Part shown: one piece after another, positions 8,914 to 16,725 of the stretch
Layout of the letters: each line of letters begins with the position of its first letter
Position numbering within the stretch: the first letter of the stretch is position 1
Source: Hymenobacter duratus
Lineage (GTDB): Bacteria > Bacteroidota > Bacteroidia > Cytophagales > Hymenobacteraceae
Reading direction: 5' to 3'
DNA length: 64,000 nucleotides
Assembly: GCF_014698995.1 (NCBI RefSeq)
Contig: NZ_JACWZZ010000003.1
Location: 186,001 to 250,000 of the forward strand
Notes under the pieces: model-generated
What the model was told of the DNA's origin: nothing
Seen by the model: the letters and a program-made list of their open reading frames with translations, nothing else
Databases searched by the model: none
Made by a program: the position numbers and the translations under genes

Positions 8914-9936
8914 TTAGGGATTCGAGTTGAGGAATACGTCGGCGGCGTGCTGGTTGCCCTCGGCGGCCTGCTTGAGGGCCCGCACAATGGCGCGCTTGGC
9001 CAGCTCAATCTTGAAGTCGTTGGAGCCGTGGCCCTTGGCATCGGCCACTACTTTGGCCGCCACCCGCCGGAACGTATCCTCGGTGGCGGGCTGGCCTTTC
9101 AGCATATTTTCGGCCTCCTGGTCGCGCCAGGGCTTGTGGGCCACGCCGCCCAGCGCCAAGCGGGCATCCTTGATGGTGTTGCCTTCCAGCTCCAGGCCCG
9201 CCGCCACCGAAATCAGGGCGAAGGCGTAGCTGCTCCGGTCGCGCAGCTTCAAGTAACTGAAGTTCTTCTCGAAGCCTTTGGCGGGCAGGTCGAGGCCGGT
9301 AATCAGCTCGCCGGGCTCCAGGTTGTTGTCTTTCTCGGGCTGGTCGCCGGGCAGGCGGTGGAAGTCGTCGAAGGCAATGGTCCGGTCGCCGTTGGGGCCG
9401 CTCACGCGCACCGTGGGAGCCAGCGCCGCCAGGGCCACGCACATATCCGAAGGGTGCGTAGCAATACACGACTCGCTGGTACCCAAGATGCCGCACACAC
9501 GGTTATAGCCGCCAATGGCCGAGCAGCCGGAGCCGGGCTCCCGCTTGTTGCAGGGCGTGGCCAGGTCGTAGAAGTAGTAGCAGCGGGTGCGCTGCATCAG
9601 GTTGCCGCCGTTAGTGGCGGCGTTGCGCAGCTGCGGCGAGGCCCCGGCCAGAATGGCCTGATTGAGCAGCGGATAGCGGCTTTTCACCTCGTCGTGCCAG
9701 GCCGTATCGGCGTTGGTAGCCAGCGCGCCCAGGCGCAGGCCGCCGTCGGGCAGGGCTTCGATGTCGGCCAGCGGCAGCTTGTTGAGGCCCACCAAATGCG
9801 TGGGGCGGGCCACGTTTTCCTTCATCAAGTCGATGAGGTTGGTGCCGCCCCCGAGGTATTCAGAGTCCGGGTGGCTGGCTTTATCACGCACGGCGTCGGC
9901 GACAGCCGTAGCGCGGGAGTAGGTAAATGGGTTCAT
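8914..9936 (-). CDS. FAD-binding subunit with extra [4Fe-4S] cysteines (PaoB/YagS-like)
   Basis: A 340-residue FAD-binding medium subunit of the molybdenum hydroxylase family. The FAD pyrophosphate loop is YLGGGTNLIDLM (27-38), followed by AATNGGNLMQRTRC. Cysteines at about 119, 129, 138 and 157 have spacing 10-9-19, which to my memory is that of the additional [4Fe-4S] site of E. coli PaoB; plain xanthine dehydrogenase FAD subunits lack it. The protein should pass electrons between the 2Fe-2S subunit and flavin. It sits between the other two subunit genes in one operon. Confidence 0.92.
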   Translation of the reverse strand: MNPFTYSRATAVADAVRDKASHPDSEYLGGGTNLIDLMKENVARPTHLVGLNKLPLADIEALPDGGLRLGALATNADTAWHDEVKSRYPLLNQAILAGASPQLRNAATNGGNLMQRTRCYYFYDLATPCNKREPGSGCSAIGGYNRVCGILGTSESCIATHPSDMCVALAALAPTVRVSGPNGDRTIAFDDFHRLPGDQPEKDNNLEPGELITGLDLPAKGFEKNFSYLKLRDRSSYAFALISVAAGLELEGNTIKDARLALGGVAHKPWRDQEAENMLKGQPATEDTFRRVAAKVVADAKGHGSNDFKIELAKRAIVRALKQAAEGNQHAADVFLNSNP

Positions 9937-9944
9937 GTGTTTTC

Positions 9945-10045
9945 AATTAAAAATTATGAATTAAAAATTAAGAATTGGGCTGTTGCCCTGACGGTTGCGC
10001 GTGGCAACAGCGTCATTTTTAATTCTTAATTCTTAATTTTTAATT
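9945..10045. repeat. AT-rich palindromic element (AATTAAAAATT family) inside the oxidoreductase operon
   Basis: Outer arms made of repeated AATTAAAAATT / TTAATTCTTAATT words (9945-9976 and 10021-10045) enclose a GC-rich core with its own inverted arms GCTGTTGCC (9979-9987) and GGCAACAGC (10003-10011). It fills the gap between the iron-sulfur and FAD subunit genes. Its right arm overlaps the last codons and stop of the iron-sulfur subunit. Composition is unlike both flanking genes, suggesting an inserted miniature element. Confidence 0.8.
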
Positions 10046-10557
10046 CCCTTATCCACCACTTCCTTCACCGCGTTCAGGATGCCTACATAGGCGCCGCAGC
10101 GGCAGACGTTGCCGCTCATCAGCTCCCGGATTTCGGCTTCGGTGTGCGCGTGGCCCTCGTTGATGAGGCCCTGGGCCGAGCAGATCTGCCCGGGGGTGCA
10201 ATAGCCGCATTGGAAGGCGTCGTGGTCGACGAAGGCCTGCTGCAGCGGGTGCAGGTTTTCGGGGGTGCCGAGGCCTTCGATGGTGGTGATTTCGTCGCCC
10301 TCGTGCATCACGGCCAGGGAGAGGCAGCTGTTGATGCGCTTGCCATCCACCAGCACCGTGCAGGCGCCGCACTGGCCATGGTCGCAGCCTTTTTTGGTGC
10401 CGGTCAGGTGCAGGTACTCGCGCAAAGCGTCGAGCAGGGTGGTCCAGGGGGCAATGTGCAGCGTGTGCTGCTGGCCGTTGATGGAAAGCTGAACCGGGCT
10501 GGTGGCCGGCGGCGCGGCCACCCCGGCGGCAGCGGAGTTAGTCGGGTGCTGAGGCAT
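10033..10557 (-). CDS. 2Fe-2S subunit of molybdenum hydroxylase (PaoA/YagT-like)
   Basis: A 174-residue small subunit with both expected [2Fe-2S] sites: a plant-ferredoxin set at C58, C63, C66 and C78 (GCDHGQCGACTVLV) and an all-helical set at C117, C120, C152 and C154 (CGYCTPGQ and VCRCGAY). The start at 10557 is preferred; a further ATG at 10587 adds ten residues with no signal. E. coli PaoA carries a Tat signal, but the N-terminus here (MPQHPTNSAAAGVAAPPATS) has no twin arginine, so the enzyme may be cytoplasmic. The last residues (IKN) and the stop codon are encoded by the flanking AT-rich repeat. First gene of the operon. Confidence 0.92.
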   Translation of the reverse strand: MPQHPTNSAAAGVAAPPATSPVQLSINGQQHTLHIAPWTTLLDALREYLHLTGTKKGCDHGQCGACTVLVDGKRINSCLSLAVMHEGDEITTIEGLGTPENLHPLQQAFVDHDAFQCGYCTPGQICSAQGLINEGHAHTEAEIRELMSGNVCRCGAYVGILNAVKEVVDKGIKN

Positions 10558-10844
10558 AGAAAGAAGCGTAGAGGTGAAGGAGTGCAAATGCGGGCGGCGG
10601 CTACCACGGCGGTTGCCGCCGGACAGGCTATCTGACGTACGCGCCTTTGCGCTTCGGCGTTATGCTTTGCGGCGTATTTTGCCTGTACAAAATCCTATCC
10701 TGCTGCTCCCTCTATTTCTGCGCCTTATTTATCAACTCATTATCTATCTATCCATATTCAGTCTAAATATCGACTCGACTGGAATACAACGACCCCGCAT
10801 TATTTCTATATTTCGTCATATTCTACGAAACACAACGCCACCGA

Positions 10845-11423
10845 TTACACCCGCCCCCGCCCGGCCCGCAACCGGCTCAACGACTCCGGCGTGATACCCA
10901 GATACGCCGCAATATGCCGCTGCGGCAGCCGCCGGGCAAGCGTGGGGTAGAGTTGCTGAAACTCCTGGTACCGCGCCTCGGCCGGGGCGCTCAGCACCCC
11001 AATCAGCCGGCGCTGCATGGCTACCAGGCTATTCTGCAGCAGCTCGTAGAAAAACGCCTGAAACTCGGGCCCCAGCGCCGGCAGCTGCCCATACAGCCCC
11101 GCCCCAAACAGCAGCACCTCCGAGTCTTCCAGCGCCTCAATGGTGAACAGCGCCGGCGCATGGTGGCGCAGGCTGTGCTGGTCGGAAATCCACCAGTTTT
11201 CGGGCGCAAATTGTAGGATGTGTTCTTTCTGCCGCTCATCTGTCACGTAGCTACGCAGGCAGCCCCGCACCACAAAGGCCCCGAAGCGGGCCGACTCGCC
11301 CTGCCGCCCCAGCACCTCCCCTTTCGCCAGCTGGCGCGGTGTCAGCAGCCCCACCAGCTCAGCAAACTGAGTTTCGGTGAGCGGGAGTTTGTCGTGGAAG
11401 TAGGTGCGCAGAGCGTCGAGCAT
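10845..11423 (-). CDS. Crp/Fnr-family transcriptional regulator
   Basis: A 192-residue protein with an N-terminal cyclic-nucleotide-binding-type beta-roll (KGEVLGRQGESARFGAFVVRGCLRSYV) and a short C-terminal DNA-binding segment (RHIAAYLGITPESLSRLRAGR). The start at 11423 gives the typical MLDALRTYF opening; the frame upstream to 11576 reads through a palindromic repeat and is not coding. This is the common Bacteroidota type that lacks ligand-contacting residues of true CRP, and its effector is unknown. It lies downstream of the TonB receptor on the same strand and about 290 bases upstream of the oxidoreductase operon, so it may control that operon, but no operator was identified. Confidence 0.88.
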   Translation of the reverse strand: MLDALRTYFHDKLPLTETQFAELVGLLTPRQLAKGEVLGRQGESARFGAFVVRGCLRSYVTDERQKEHILQFAPENWWISDQHSLRHHAPALFTIEALEDSEVLLFGAGLYGQLPALGPEFQAFFYELLQNSLVAMQRRLIGVLSAPAEARYQEFQQLYPTLARRLPQRHIAAYLGITPESLSRLRAGRGRV

Positions 11424-11487
11424 GGGAGAGAACGGAGTTAGAGACGCAACATCTTGCGTCTCGTCGTGGAACGGTTTGGTAATAAAC

Positions 11488-11579
11488 GTCATGCTGAGCT
11501 TGCCGAAGCATCTCTCCCGAGGGAAATCAATTACTACCACACCGGAGTGGTAGAGATGCTTCGGCAAGCTCAGCATGAC
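11488..11579. repeat. GTCATGCTGAGC-type palindromic repeat, copy 1
   Basis: Perfect 28-base inverted arms (11488-11515 and 11552-11579), starting GTCATGCTGAGCTTGCCGAA and ending in its complement, around a 36-base loop. Related elements lie at 28948-29044 and 43025-43118. It sits between the regulator start and the TonB receptor stop. No transposase is nearby; it behaves like a REP/MITE-type dispersed element that could fold into a long hairpin in RNA. Confidence 0.9.
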
Positions 11580-11638
11580 GGGTATTTTGCGCCGGCCAAC
11601 TTTCCCTGCATTAGCAACATCAGCAACGACGAGACGCT

Positions 11639-14206
11639 CTACAACCCATACGTGAGCTGCAGGTAATACAACCCGCCGATGCTTGGGCCGCCCAGGTAAC
11701 TTGTGTAGTAGTTATTGAGCAGGTTGCTGGCGCCCAGCTTGAAGCACAGATTAGGCGTAGGAGCTGTATAACTGAGCTGCGCATCGAGGGTGCTATAGGC
11801 AGGCACGTAGCCAGTTACCAGAAAGGTTTGGGAGTAGTAGCGGGCCTGCCAGCGGTAGTTCAACCCAAAGCCAACATTCCTGTACACCTTCTCATTACCG
11901 AGACTCAGATTGTAAGCCCAGCGCGGTGTGTTGAACCCGTCTTCCAGCCCGTCACCCGATTCGGTTCGGTCGAGGCGGGCGACGGTGGCGCTGGCGCCGA
12001 CCAGGTAGCCACTGGCCACATCGTAGCGCAACCCCAAGGAGCCGCCGTAGTTGTAGACCTGGCTTTGGGAGTTGGTCCAGAGGCGGTAGCGGGCCTGGCC
12101 GGAACGGGTATTCAGCGCAGTGGCAATGGTGTTGAGGTCGGTGCCGGTGTTGAGTGGCTGGCCGCTGTTGCCGATGGGCACATAGGCTTCCACCTGGGCA
12201 ATAAAGTCGCGGTAGGTGTTGTAGTAGAAATCCACATCGGCCAGCAACCGGCCGCCGGGCAGCATGGCGGTCTTGTAGCCCACCTCCACCGACCTAATAT
12301 GCTCGGGCTTCAGATACGTGTAGGGCGTTTTCACTAAGGCATCCTGGTTGTTGGCAATAGCCTGTGCCAGCGTTAGTCCGTTGGTGTTCCGGTCGCGCGT
12401 TACGGCCGTGTTGAAGGCCTCGATGGAGCTGCGCAGGTAACTGTTCTCAAATACGCCGTCTGACATCACGCGCAAGCCGCCAATGCGTTTTACCTGGCCA
12501 CTGTTTACGTTAGAAAAGCCCTCGAACAAGCTCGGAAAACGGTAGCCACTCTGGTAGCTCAGCCGGAAGTTGTGCTGGCGCGTGGGCGAGTATACGGCCG
12601 TAAAACGCGGATTGAAGCGGGTACTGAAGTAGTCGTTCTTGTCGGCACGTAGCGTGGCCGTCAGCCGGATTCTGTCTTGCAGCAGCCGCGCACCGGCCTG
12701 CACGAAGCCACCGGTTTTGCCGTAGGTGAGCGTACTATATGGGTCCTCGCCTTTTTCCGGATTGATGAAGTAGTTGCCGTCGGGCTGGATGAAGTAGGTG
12801 CGGTGGTCGGCGCCGAGCAGCACGTCAGCCCAGGCAGGCAGCCCGTTGCGGCCACTGCGCCGAAGCGCTTCGCCCAGGTTTAGCTGCGCTTCAGCATGAA
12901 GCATTTCAGCCTCAACCCGCAGCGCGGCTCCCTCGTCCCAGTTGTTGATATCTGCCAGTTCCTGCAGGCGCTGCCGAAACTCGGGTGTGCCCGGCTGCAA
13001 GCGGCCGGCATCAGCGGCGGCGCGGGCAGCAGCGTGGGCCTGCGCTACGGTCTGGCCGGCTTGCGTAGCTGCATTCCAGGCGGCAGTGTAGTCGTCGTTC
13101 CACTGCTTATCAGGCGTGAAGCTGCGGTCCAGGTTTTCGGCGGCCGAGCGGAGGTTGTAGCTTTTGCCGGTATTTTCACTGGTCAGGTAGGCGCGGGCCT
13201 GCACCACAGGTCCGCTGAGTTGCAGGGCATGCTGCTGCAGGCGGTAGTCTTCCAGCCGAAACCGGTTGCTGCGCTGGTACACATTGTCGAGTATAGTGCC
13301 CCGATAGGTGTAGGCCAACTCTGCGTGGCGGCCCAGCTTGTAGTGCAGTGCCGCGTCGTATTTGATGGTTTGGAGCCGGTAATCCACCACGTCCTTCTCA
13401 TCGTAGCCAGTGCGGGCTACAGAGTAGCTTTTGCCGCCCAGCGTGAGGCTACTGCGGTTCGAGGATTCGTTGCCGTAGCGGCTCACAGGGTCCTGGGCAG
13501 GGTTTTCTGCGCCGAACAAACTGGTCGTAGCATTGCCATTGGGGTTTAGCTCAGTTTGGTCGTTGGCAATCCAATCGTAGCCGCGCAGGTAGGTTCCGTT
13601 CACTTTAAAGGCCAACTTAGGCGTCAGCGCCTTGGCGTAGCGCACACTGGTCTCCGAAAACAGCTTTGCGCCGCTGTTAGGGTCATTCAGATGATTGACA
13701 CCGGTCTTCTGCTGCACGCTCAGTCCTTCGCTCCGAAACGGGTTTTTCGTCGTGAAATTGGCCAGCCCGTTGATGGCATTGAGACCATAGAGTGCCGCCG
13801 CCGTACCCGGCACTATTTCCACCGCGCTGATGTCCAGGTCGCTTGGTCCCAGCACGTTGCCAATCGGCCCGCCGATGTGGGGCGCTTGGTTATCGATGCC
13901 ATCCACGAGTTGCGCAAACCGCACATTGGTTGTGTTGGTGAAGCCACGGGCATTTATCACCTTGAAGCTCAGGCTGGGCGTAATCACCTGCACTCCTTTC
14001 AGATGTTCAATGGCATCGAAAAACGATGGCGCCGGCGTCAGCCGCAACGCCCGGGCGTTCAGCTTCTCCACCGTCACCGGCGACTGCAGAATGCTTTCTT
14101 CCACTCTGGAGGCCGATACCACTACTTCCCCCAGCCGCGTGGTATCGGGAGCTTGGCCATGGGCGAGAACAGGAAGAAGGAGAAGCGCGGGTGTAACGTG
14201 TTTCAT
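11639..14206 (-). CDS. TonB-dependent receptor, candidate molybdate/tungstate uptake receptor
   Basis: An 855-residue outer-membrane receptor. Residues 1-18 are a signal peptide ending HGQ, followed at once by the TonB-box/plug region (DTTRLGEVVVSASRVEES) without the carboxypeptidase-like domain typical of SusC. The plug includes VQVITPSLSFKVINARGF and VEIVPGTAAALYGLNAINGL; the rest is a 22-strand-type barrel ending in LQLTYGL. No SusD partner follows. A 26-base palindrome closely matching the ModE operator touches the start codon, and a ModE-like regulator gene lies directly upstream on the same strand. I infer molybdenum- or tungsten-responsive expression and uptake of an oxyanion or chelate. 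The receptor class is certain, the substrate is inference. Confidence 0.9.
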   Translation of the reverse strand: MKHVTPALLLLPVLAHGQAPDTTRLGEVVVSASRVEESILQSPVTVEKLNARALRLTPAPSFFDAIEHLKGVQVITPSLSFKVINARGFTNTTNVRFAQLVDGIDNQAPHIGGPIGNVLGPSDLDISAVEIVPGTAAALYGLNAINGLANFTTKNPFRSEGLSVQQKTGVNHLNDPNSGAKLFSETSVRYAKALTPKLAFKVNGTYLRGYDWIANDQTELNPNGNATTSLFGAENPAQDPVSRYGNESSNRSSLTLGGKSYSVARTGYDEKDVVDYRLQTIKYDAALHYKLGRHAELAYTYRGTILDNVYQRSNRFRLEDYRLQQHALQLSGPVVQARAYLTSENTGKSYNLRSAAENLDRSFTPDKQWNDDYTAAWNAATQAGQTVAQAHAAARAAADAGRLQPGTPEFRQRLQELADINNWDEGAALRVEAEMLHAEAQLNLGEALRRSGRNGLPAWADVLLGADHRTYFIQPDGNYFINPEKGEDPYSTLTYGKTGGFVQAGARLLQDRIRLTATLRADKNDYFSTRFNPRFTAVYSPTRQHNFRLSYQSGYRFPSLFEGFSNVNSGQVKRIGGLRVMSDGVFENSYLRSSIEAFNTAVTRDRNTNGLTLAQAIANNQDALVKTPYTYLKPEHIRSVEVGYKTAMLPGGRLLADVDFYYNTYRDFIAQVEAYVPIGNSGQPLNTGTDLNTIATALNTRSGQARYRLWTNSQSQVYNYGGSLGLRYDVASGYLVGASATVARLDRTESGDGLEDGFNTPRWAYNLSLGNEKVYRNVGFGLNYRWQARYYSQTFLVTGYVPAYSTLDAQLSYTAPTPNLCFKLGASNLLNNYYTSYLGGPSIGGLYYLQLTYGL

Positions 14207-14232
14207 TCGTTATATTTTCATGAATATAACGA
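14207..14232. promoter_or_regulatory. ModE-type operator at the TonB receptor start
   Basis: The arms are TCGTTATATT (14207-14216) and AATATAACGA (14223-14232), perfectly complementary over 10 bases with a 6-base spacer. The proteobacterial ModE consensus, as I recall it, is ATCGnTATATA-n6-TATATAACGAT; arm sequence and spacer match at nearly every position. It ends one base before the receptor's ATG, so a bound regulator would block expression. The nearest regulator gene encodes a ModE-like winged helix. Confidence 0.8.
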
Positions 14233-14312
14233 CAAGCTGAATGATTGGTTTTTCGCTGGCTCTTCCTAAAGTGGTGCGCCTTAACCGCCTGAACGGCCTG
14301 CTAGAACCTACA

Positions 14313-14669
14313 CTATAACACGCGGGCGGCTTCTGCTGCCAGAAACGCCTGAAAACGTGCCTGCAACGCCTCAAACTCCGCAATCAACTCCTCTCCTTCC
14401 GGCGTTACTACGGTGCCACCTCCCCGCTTGCCGCCAGTCTGGGTAAGCACCAAAGGACTAGCACTCTGCGCGTTCAGCGACGACACTAAATCCCAGGCCC
14501 GTTTGTAGGACATATCCATTGCCTGTGCCGCCTTCGATATGGAGCCATGCTGCTGTATGTGGCGCAGCAGTTCCAGCCGTCCGATACCCATGAACCGGTC
14601 CTGTTCGGATTCCACCCAGAGGCGGCCGGTCAGGCGGAAGGTCAGGTCGGGGCGCAGTAGGTCTTTCAT
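14313..14669 (-). CDS. ModE-like winged-helix regulator without molybdate-binding domain
   Basis: A 118-residue protein equivalent to the N-terminal DNA-binding domain of ModE. The recognition region GSISKAAQAMDMSYKRAWDL (42-61) has the diagnostic S-Y-K-x-A-W-D signature of the family, followed by a wing (GGKRGGGTVVTPEG). There is no C-terminal MOP domain, so it cannot bind molybdate the way E. coli ModE does; sensing would need another partner or metal route. The start at 14669 is chosen since the extension to 14705 is not conserved-looking. The TonB receptor begins 107 bases downstream on the same strand behind a ModE-like operator, which makes autologous regulation of that receptor likely. 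Confidence 0.85.
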   Translation of the reverse strand: MKDLLRPDLTFRLTGRLWVESEQDRFMGIGRLELLRHIQQHGSISKAAQAMDMSYKRAWDLVSSLNAQSASPLVLTQTGGKRGGGTVVTPEGEELIAEFEALQARFQAFLAAEAARVL

Positions 14670-14746
14670 GCGGGCAATTTCCCAAAAAACCGCAATAGAC
14701 AGCACCGTAGCAGTTCTCTTATTTCGGCAAGATGGGCTAAGCGTAA

Positions 14747-14778
14747 AAAAGCGTCAGACGTTGTCGGCTGACGCTTTT
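14747..14778 (-). terminator. Terminator of dnaB
   Basis: Inverted arms AAAAGCGTCAG (14747-14757) and CTGACGCTTTT (14768-14778) begin 12 bases after the dnaB stop; the minus-strand transcript ends in a T-run. Confidence 0.8.
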
Positions 14779-14789
14779 GAAGCTGAGGG

Positions 14790-16412
14790 TTAGAATGGCG
14801 GCGGGCCGTCGTCGAAGTTGCTGCGGGGAAAGGGCTGCGCCGGCGGCGGGCCGTCGTTGTTGATGCGCGAGCCCAGCCGGATGGTGTTGGGCGCAAAGGC
14901 CGAAGGATCGTCGTCGAAGGTGCTGCTGGGGAAGGCGCCGGGGTTGAAGCCTGCGTCGCCGAAGCCGCCTGCCCCATCGAGGTCGGCGAACTTGGTGAAC
15001 TTACCGATGAACTTGAGCTGCACGGTTTCCAGGGAGCCATTCCGGTGCTTGGCAATGATTACCTCGCCAGTTCCCTGGGTCGGATTACCCATTTCGTCTT
15101 CCGTAATCTTGTAATACTCCGGACGGTACAGGAAGATAACCATGTCGGCGTCCTGCTCGATGGAACCCGATTCCCGGAGGTCACTCAGCTGCGGCTTTTT
15201 GTCGCCGCCGCGCGTTTCTACGGAGCGGGAAAGCTGCGACAGGGCCAGCACCGGCACATTCAGCTCCTTGGCAATGCCCTTCAGCGCCCGCGAAATCGAG
15301 GCAATTTCCTGTTCGCGGTTGCCGCCGCCACCTTTGCCGTCGGTGTTGCCCGTCATCAGCTGCAGATAGTCGATGATGATCATCGAAATATCGTGGTGGG
15401 CTTTGAGACGGCGGCACTTGGTGCGCAGCTCCCGGATGCTGAGGCCGGGCGTATCATCAATGAAGATGGGAGCCGACGAGAGGCTGGAAATTTTGTGGTT
15501 GAGCTGCGCCCACTCGTAGTCGGCGAGGTTGCCCTTCTTGATTTTCTCGGAATCCAGCTCCGCTTCCGCCGAAATCAGACGATTCACGAGCTGCAGCGAG
15601 GACATTTCCAGCGAGAAAATGGCCACCGGCTTCTTGAACTCCACCGCCGCGTTGCGCATCGCCGACACCACAAAAGCGGTTTTGCCCATGCCTGGCCGAG
15701 CCGCAATAATAACTAAGTCCGATGGTTGCCAGCCGCTGGTTACGCGGTCCAGGGCCGAGAAGCCGCTGGGCACGCCGGTCAGGCCGTCCTTCTGGTCTTT
15801 CTTCTCTTCCAGCTCCTTGATGGCCTTGCCCATCAGGCTGCGCATGTCGTCGAAGTTCTTCCGGATGTTCGACTCCGATACTTCAAACAGGGCCTGCTCG
15901 GTGCTGTCGAGGAGGTTAAATACGTCGGTGGTGTCCTCGAAGGCGTCGCGCTGGATGGTGCTGGCAATATTGATCAGCTCCCGCTTGATGGCGTTTTCGG
16001 TGATGATGCGGGAGTGGTACTCAATGTTGGCGGCCGAATTGACCTTGAACGTGAGGTTGGCTACGTAGTGCGCGCCGCCGGCTGCTTCCAGTTCGCCCAT
16101 CTCGCGCAGCTCATGCGTGACGGTCAGGATGTCAATCGGCTCCGACTTGTCGAACAGATTCAGGATAGCCTTGAAGATGCGCTGGTGCCCGTCCTTGTAA
16201 AAGCTCTGAGGCTTCAGAATATCGATTACCGTAGTCAGGGCATCCTTCTCGAGCATGAGGGCACCGAGTACGGCGGCCTCCAGTTCCAGCGCCTGTGGGG
16301 GAAGTTTACCGGCGGGGCCACCCATTGGAAGGGCCGGCGTGGCACGGCTATTCCAGGCGGCTTTGGCTCGCGAGGCCGATAGTTTCAGGCGGTCATCCAT
16401 CCGGTCGTTCAT
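14790..16412 (-). CDS. dnaB: Replicative DNA helicase
   Basis: A 540-residue hexameric replicative helicase. The N-terminal domain starts at about residue 36 (LPPQALELEAAVLGALMLEK); the RecA-like domain has Walker A (ARPGMGKTAF), Walker B with the DnaB signature (MIIIDYLQLM) and the arginine-finger region (LSDLRESGSIEQDADMV). The tail after the core is glycine/proline/aspartate-rich and repetitive (NFDDGPPPF at the end), as in related Bacteroidota. I start at 16412 (MNDRMDDRLK); the frame extends upstream to 16676 but the added part is basic and unconserved, and a TAGCTTTG box at 16512-16519 lies between. ATG 16400 is an alternative. Confidence 0.95.
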   Translation of the reverse strand: MNDRMDDRLKLSASRAKAAWNSRATPALPMGGPAGKLPPQALELEAAVLGALMLEKDALTTVIDILKPQSFYKDGHQRIFKAILNLFDKSEPIDILTVTHELREMGELEAAGGAHYVANLTFKVNSAANIEYHSRIITENAIKRELINIASTIQRDAFEDTTDVFNLLDSTEQALFEVSESNIRKNFDDMRSLMGKAIKELEEKKDQKDGLTGVPSGFSALDRVTSGWQPSDLVIIAARPGMGKTAFVVSAMRNAAVEFKKPVAIFSLEMSSLQLVNRLISAEAELDSEKIKKGNLADYEWAQLNHKISSLSSAPIFIDDTPGLSIRELRTKCRRLKAHHDISMIIIDYLQLMTGNTDGKGGGGNREQEIASISRALKGIAKELNVPVLALSQLSRSVETRGGDKKPQLSDLRESGSIEQDADMVIFLYRPEYYKITEDEMGNPTQGTGEVIIAKHRNGSLETVQLKFIGKFTKFADLDGAGGFGDAGFNPGAFPSSTFDDDPSAFAPNTIRLGSRINNDGPPPAQPFPRSNFDDGPPPF

Positions 16413-16511
16413 CAGCAGGTAAGCACTACAAGGTAAGCAGGTTCGGGCGGTTTCAGCAGATGTCGGCCGGGTTTCTTCCGTCCACCACCCCGGTTTTTCG
16501 CAAAGGGGGTA

Positions 16512-16519
16512 CAAAGCTA
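16512..16519 (-). promoter_or_regulatory. Putative -7 promoter box TAGCTTTG of dnaB
   Basis: Minus-strand TAGCTTTG fits TAnnTTTG and lies 100 bases before the chosen dnaB start. This argues against the longer 16676 start, which would lie upstream of the promoter. Confidence 0.45.
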
Positions 16520-16693
16520 ACGGGTGAGGTCTACAATCCGGGAGTAGGCAAAAAGGTTTCTTTTTTGTAGGATGTGAAGTGGCGGCAGGAGGCAGCGGCA
16601 GGGCGCGGGCGGAGGTAAACCGGTGAGCGTAAACCCGAACCGGCCAGCGCCGTCTCGTGCTGCGGGCCTGCCTCACCTCTCAGCCAATCGGCT

Positions 16694-16701
16694 TACCTTT
16701 G
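16694..16701 (+). promoter_or_regulatory. Putative -7 promoter box TACCTTTG of mpl
   Basis: TACCTTTG matches the Bacteroidota -7 consensus and ends 24 bases before the mpl ATG. The same octamer recurs upstream of tktN, the aminotransferase and the DUF481 remnant. Confidence 0.5.
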
Positions 16702-16725
16702 CCGGCCCCTTATCCACTATTCTGA

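Larger units (their letters stand above)
16413..16725. other. Divergent intergenic region dnaB / mpl
   Basis: A 313-base gap between divergent genes. It holds a minus-strand promoter-like box for dnaB and a plus-strand box for mpl. No small gene or RNA is recognisable; ORFs running through it are extensions or shadows. Confidence 0.6.

Noticed and set aside
10558..10844. ModE operator or regulator site upstream of the oxidoreductase operon
   Set aside because: I looked for a second TCGTTATAT-like palindrome here and found none; the AT-rich stretch has no clear inverted repeat.
11424..11576. Extended N-terminus of the Crp-family regulator
   Set aside because: The extension is encoded by a palindromic repeat, so the start at 11423 is preferred.
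12896..13549. Plus-strand ORF opposite the TonB receptor
   Set aside because: Antisense shadow with no conserved content.
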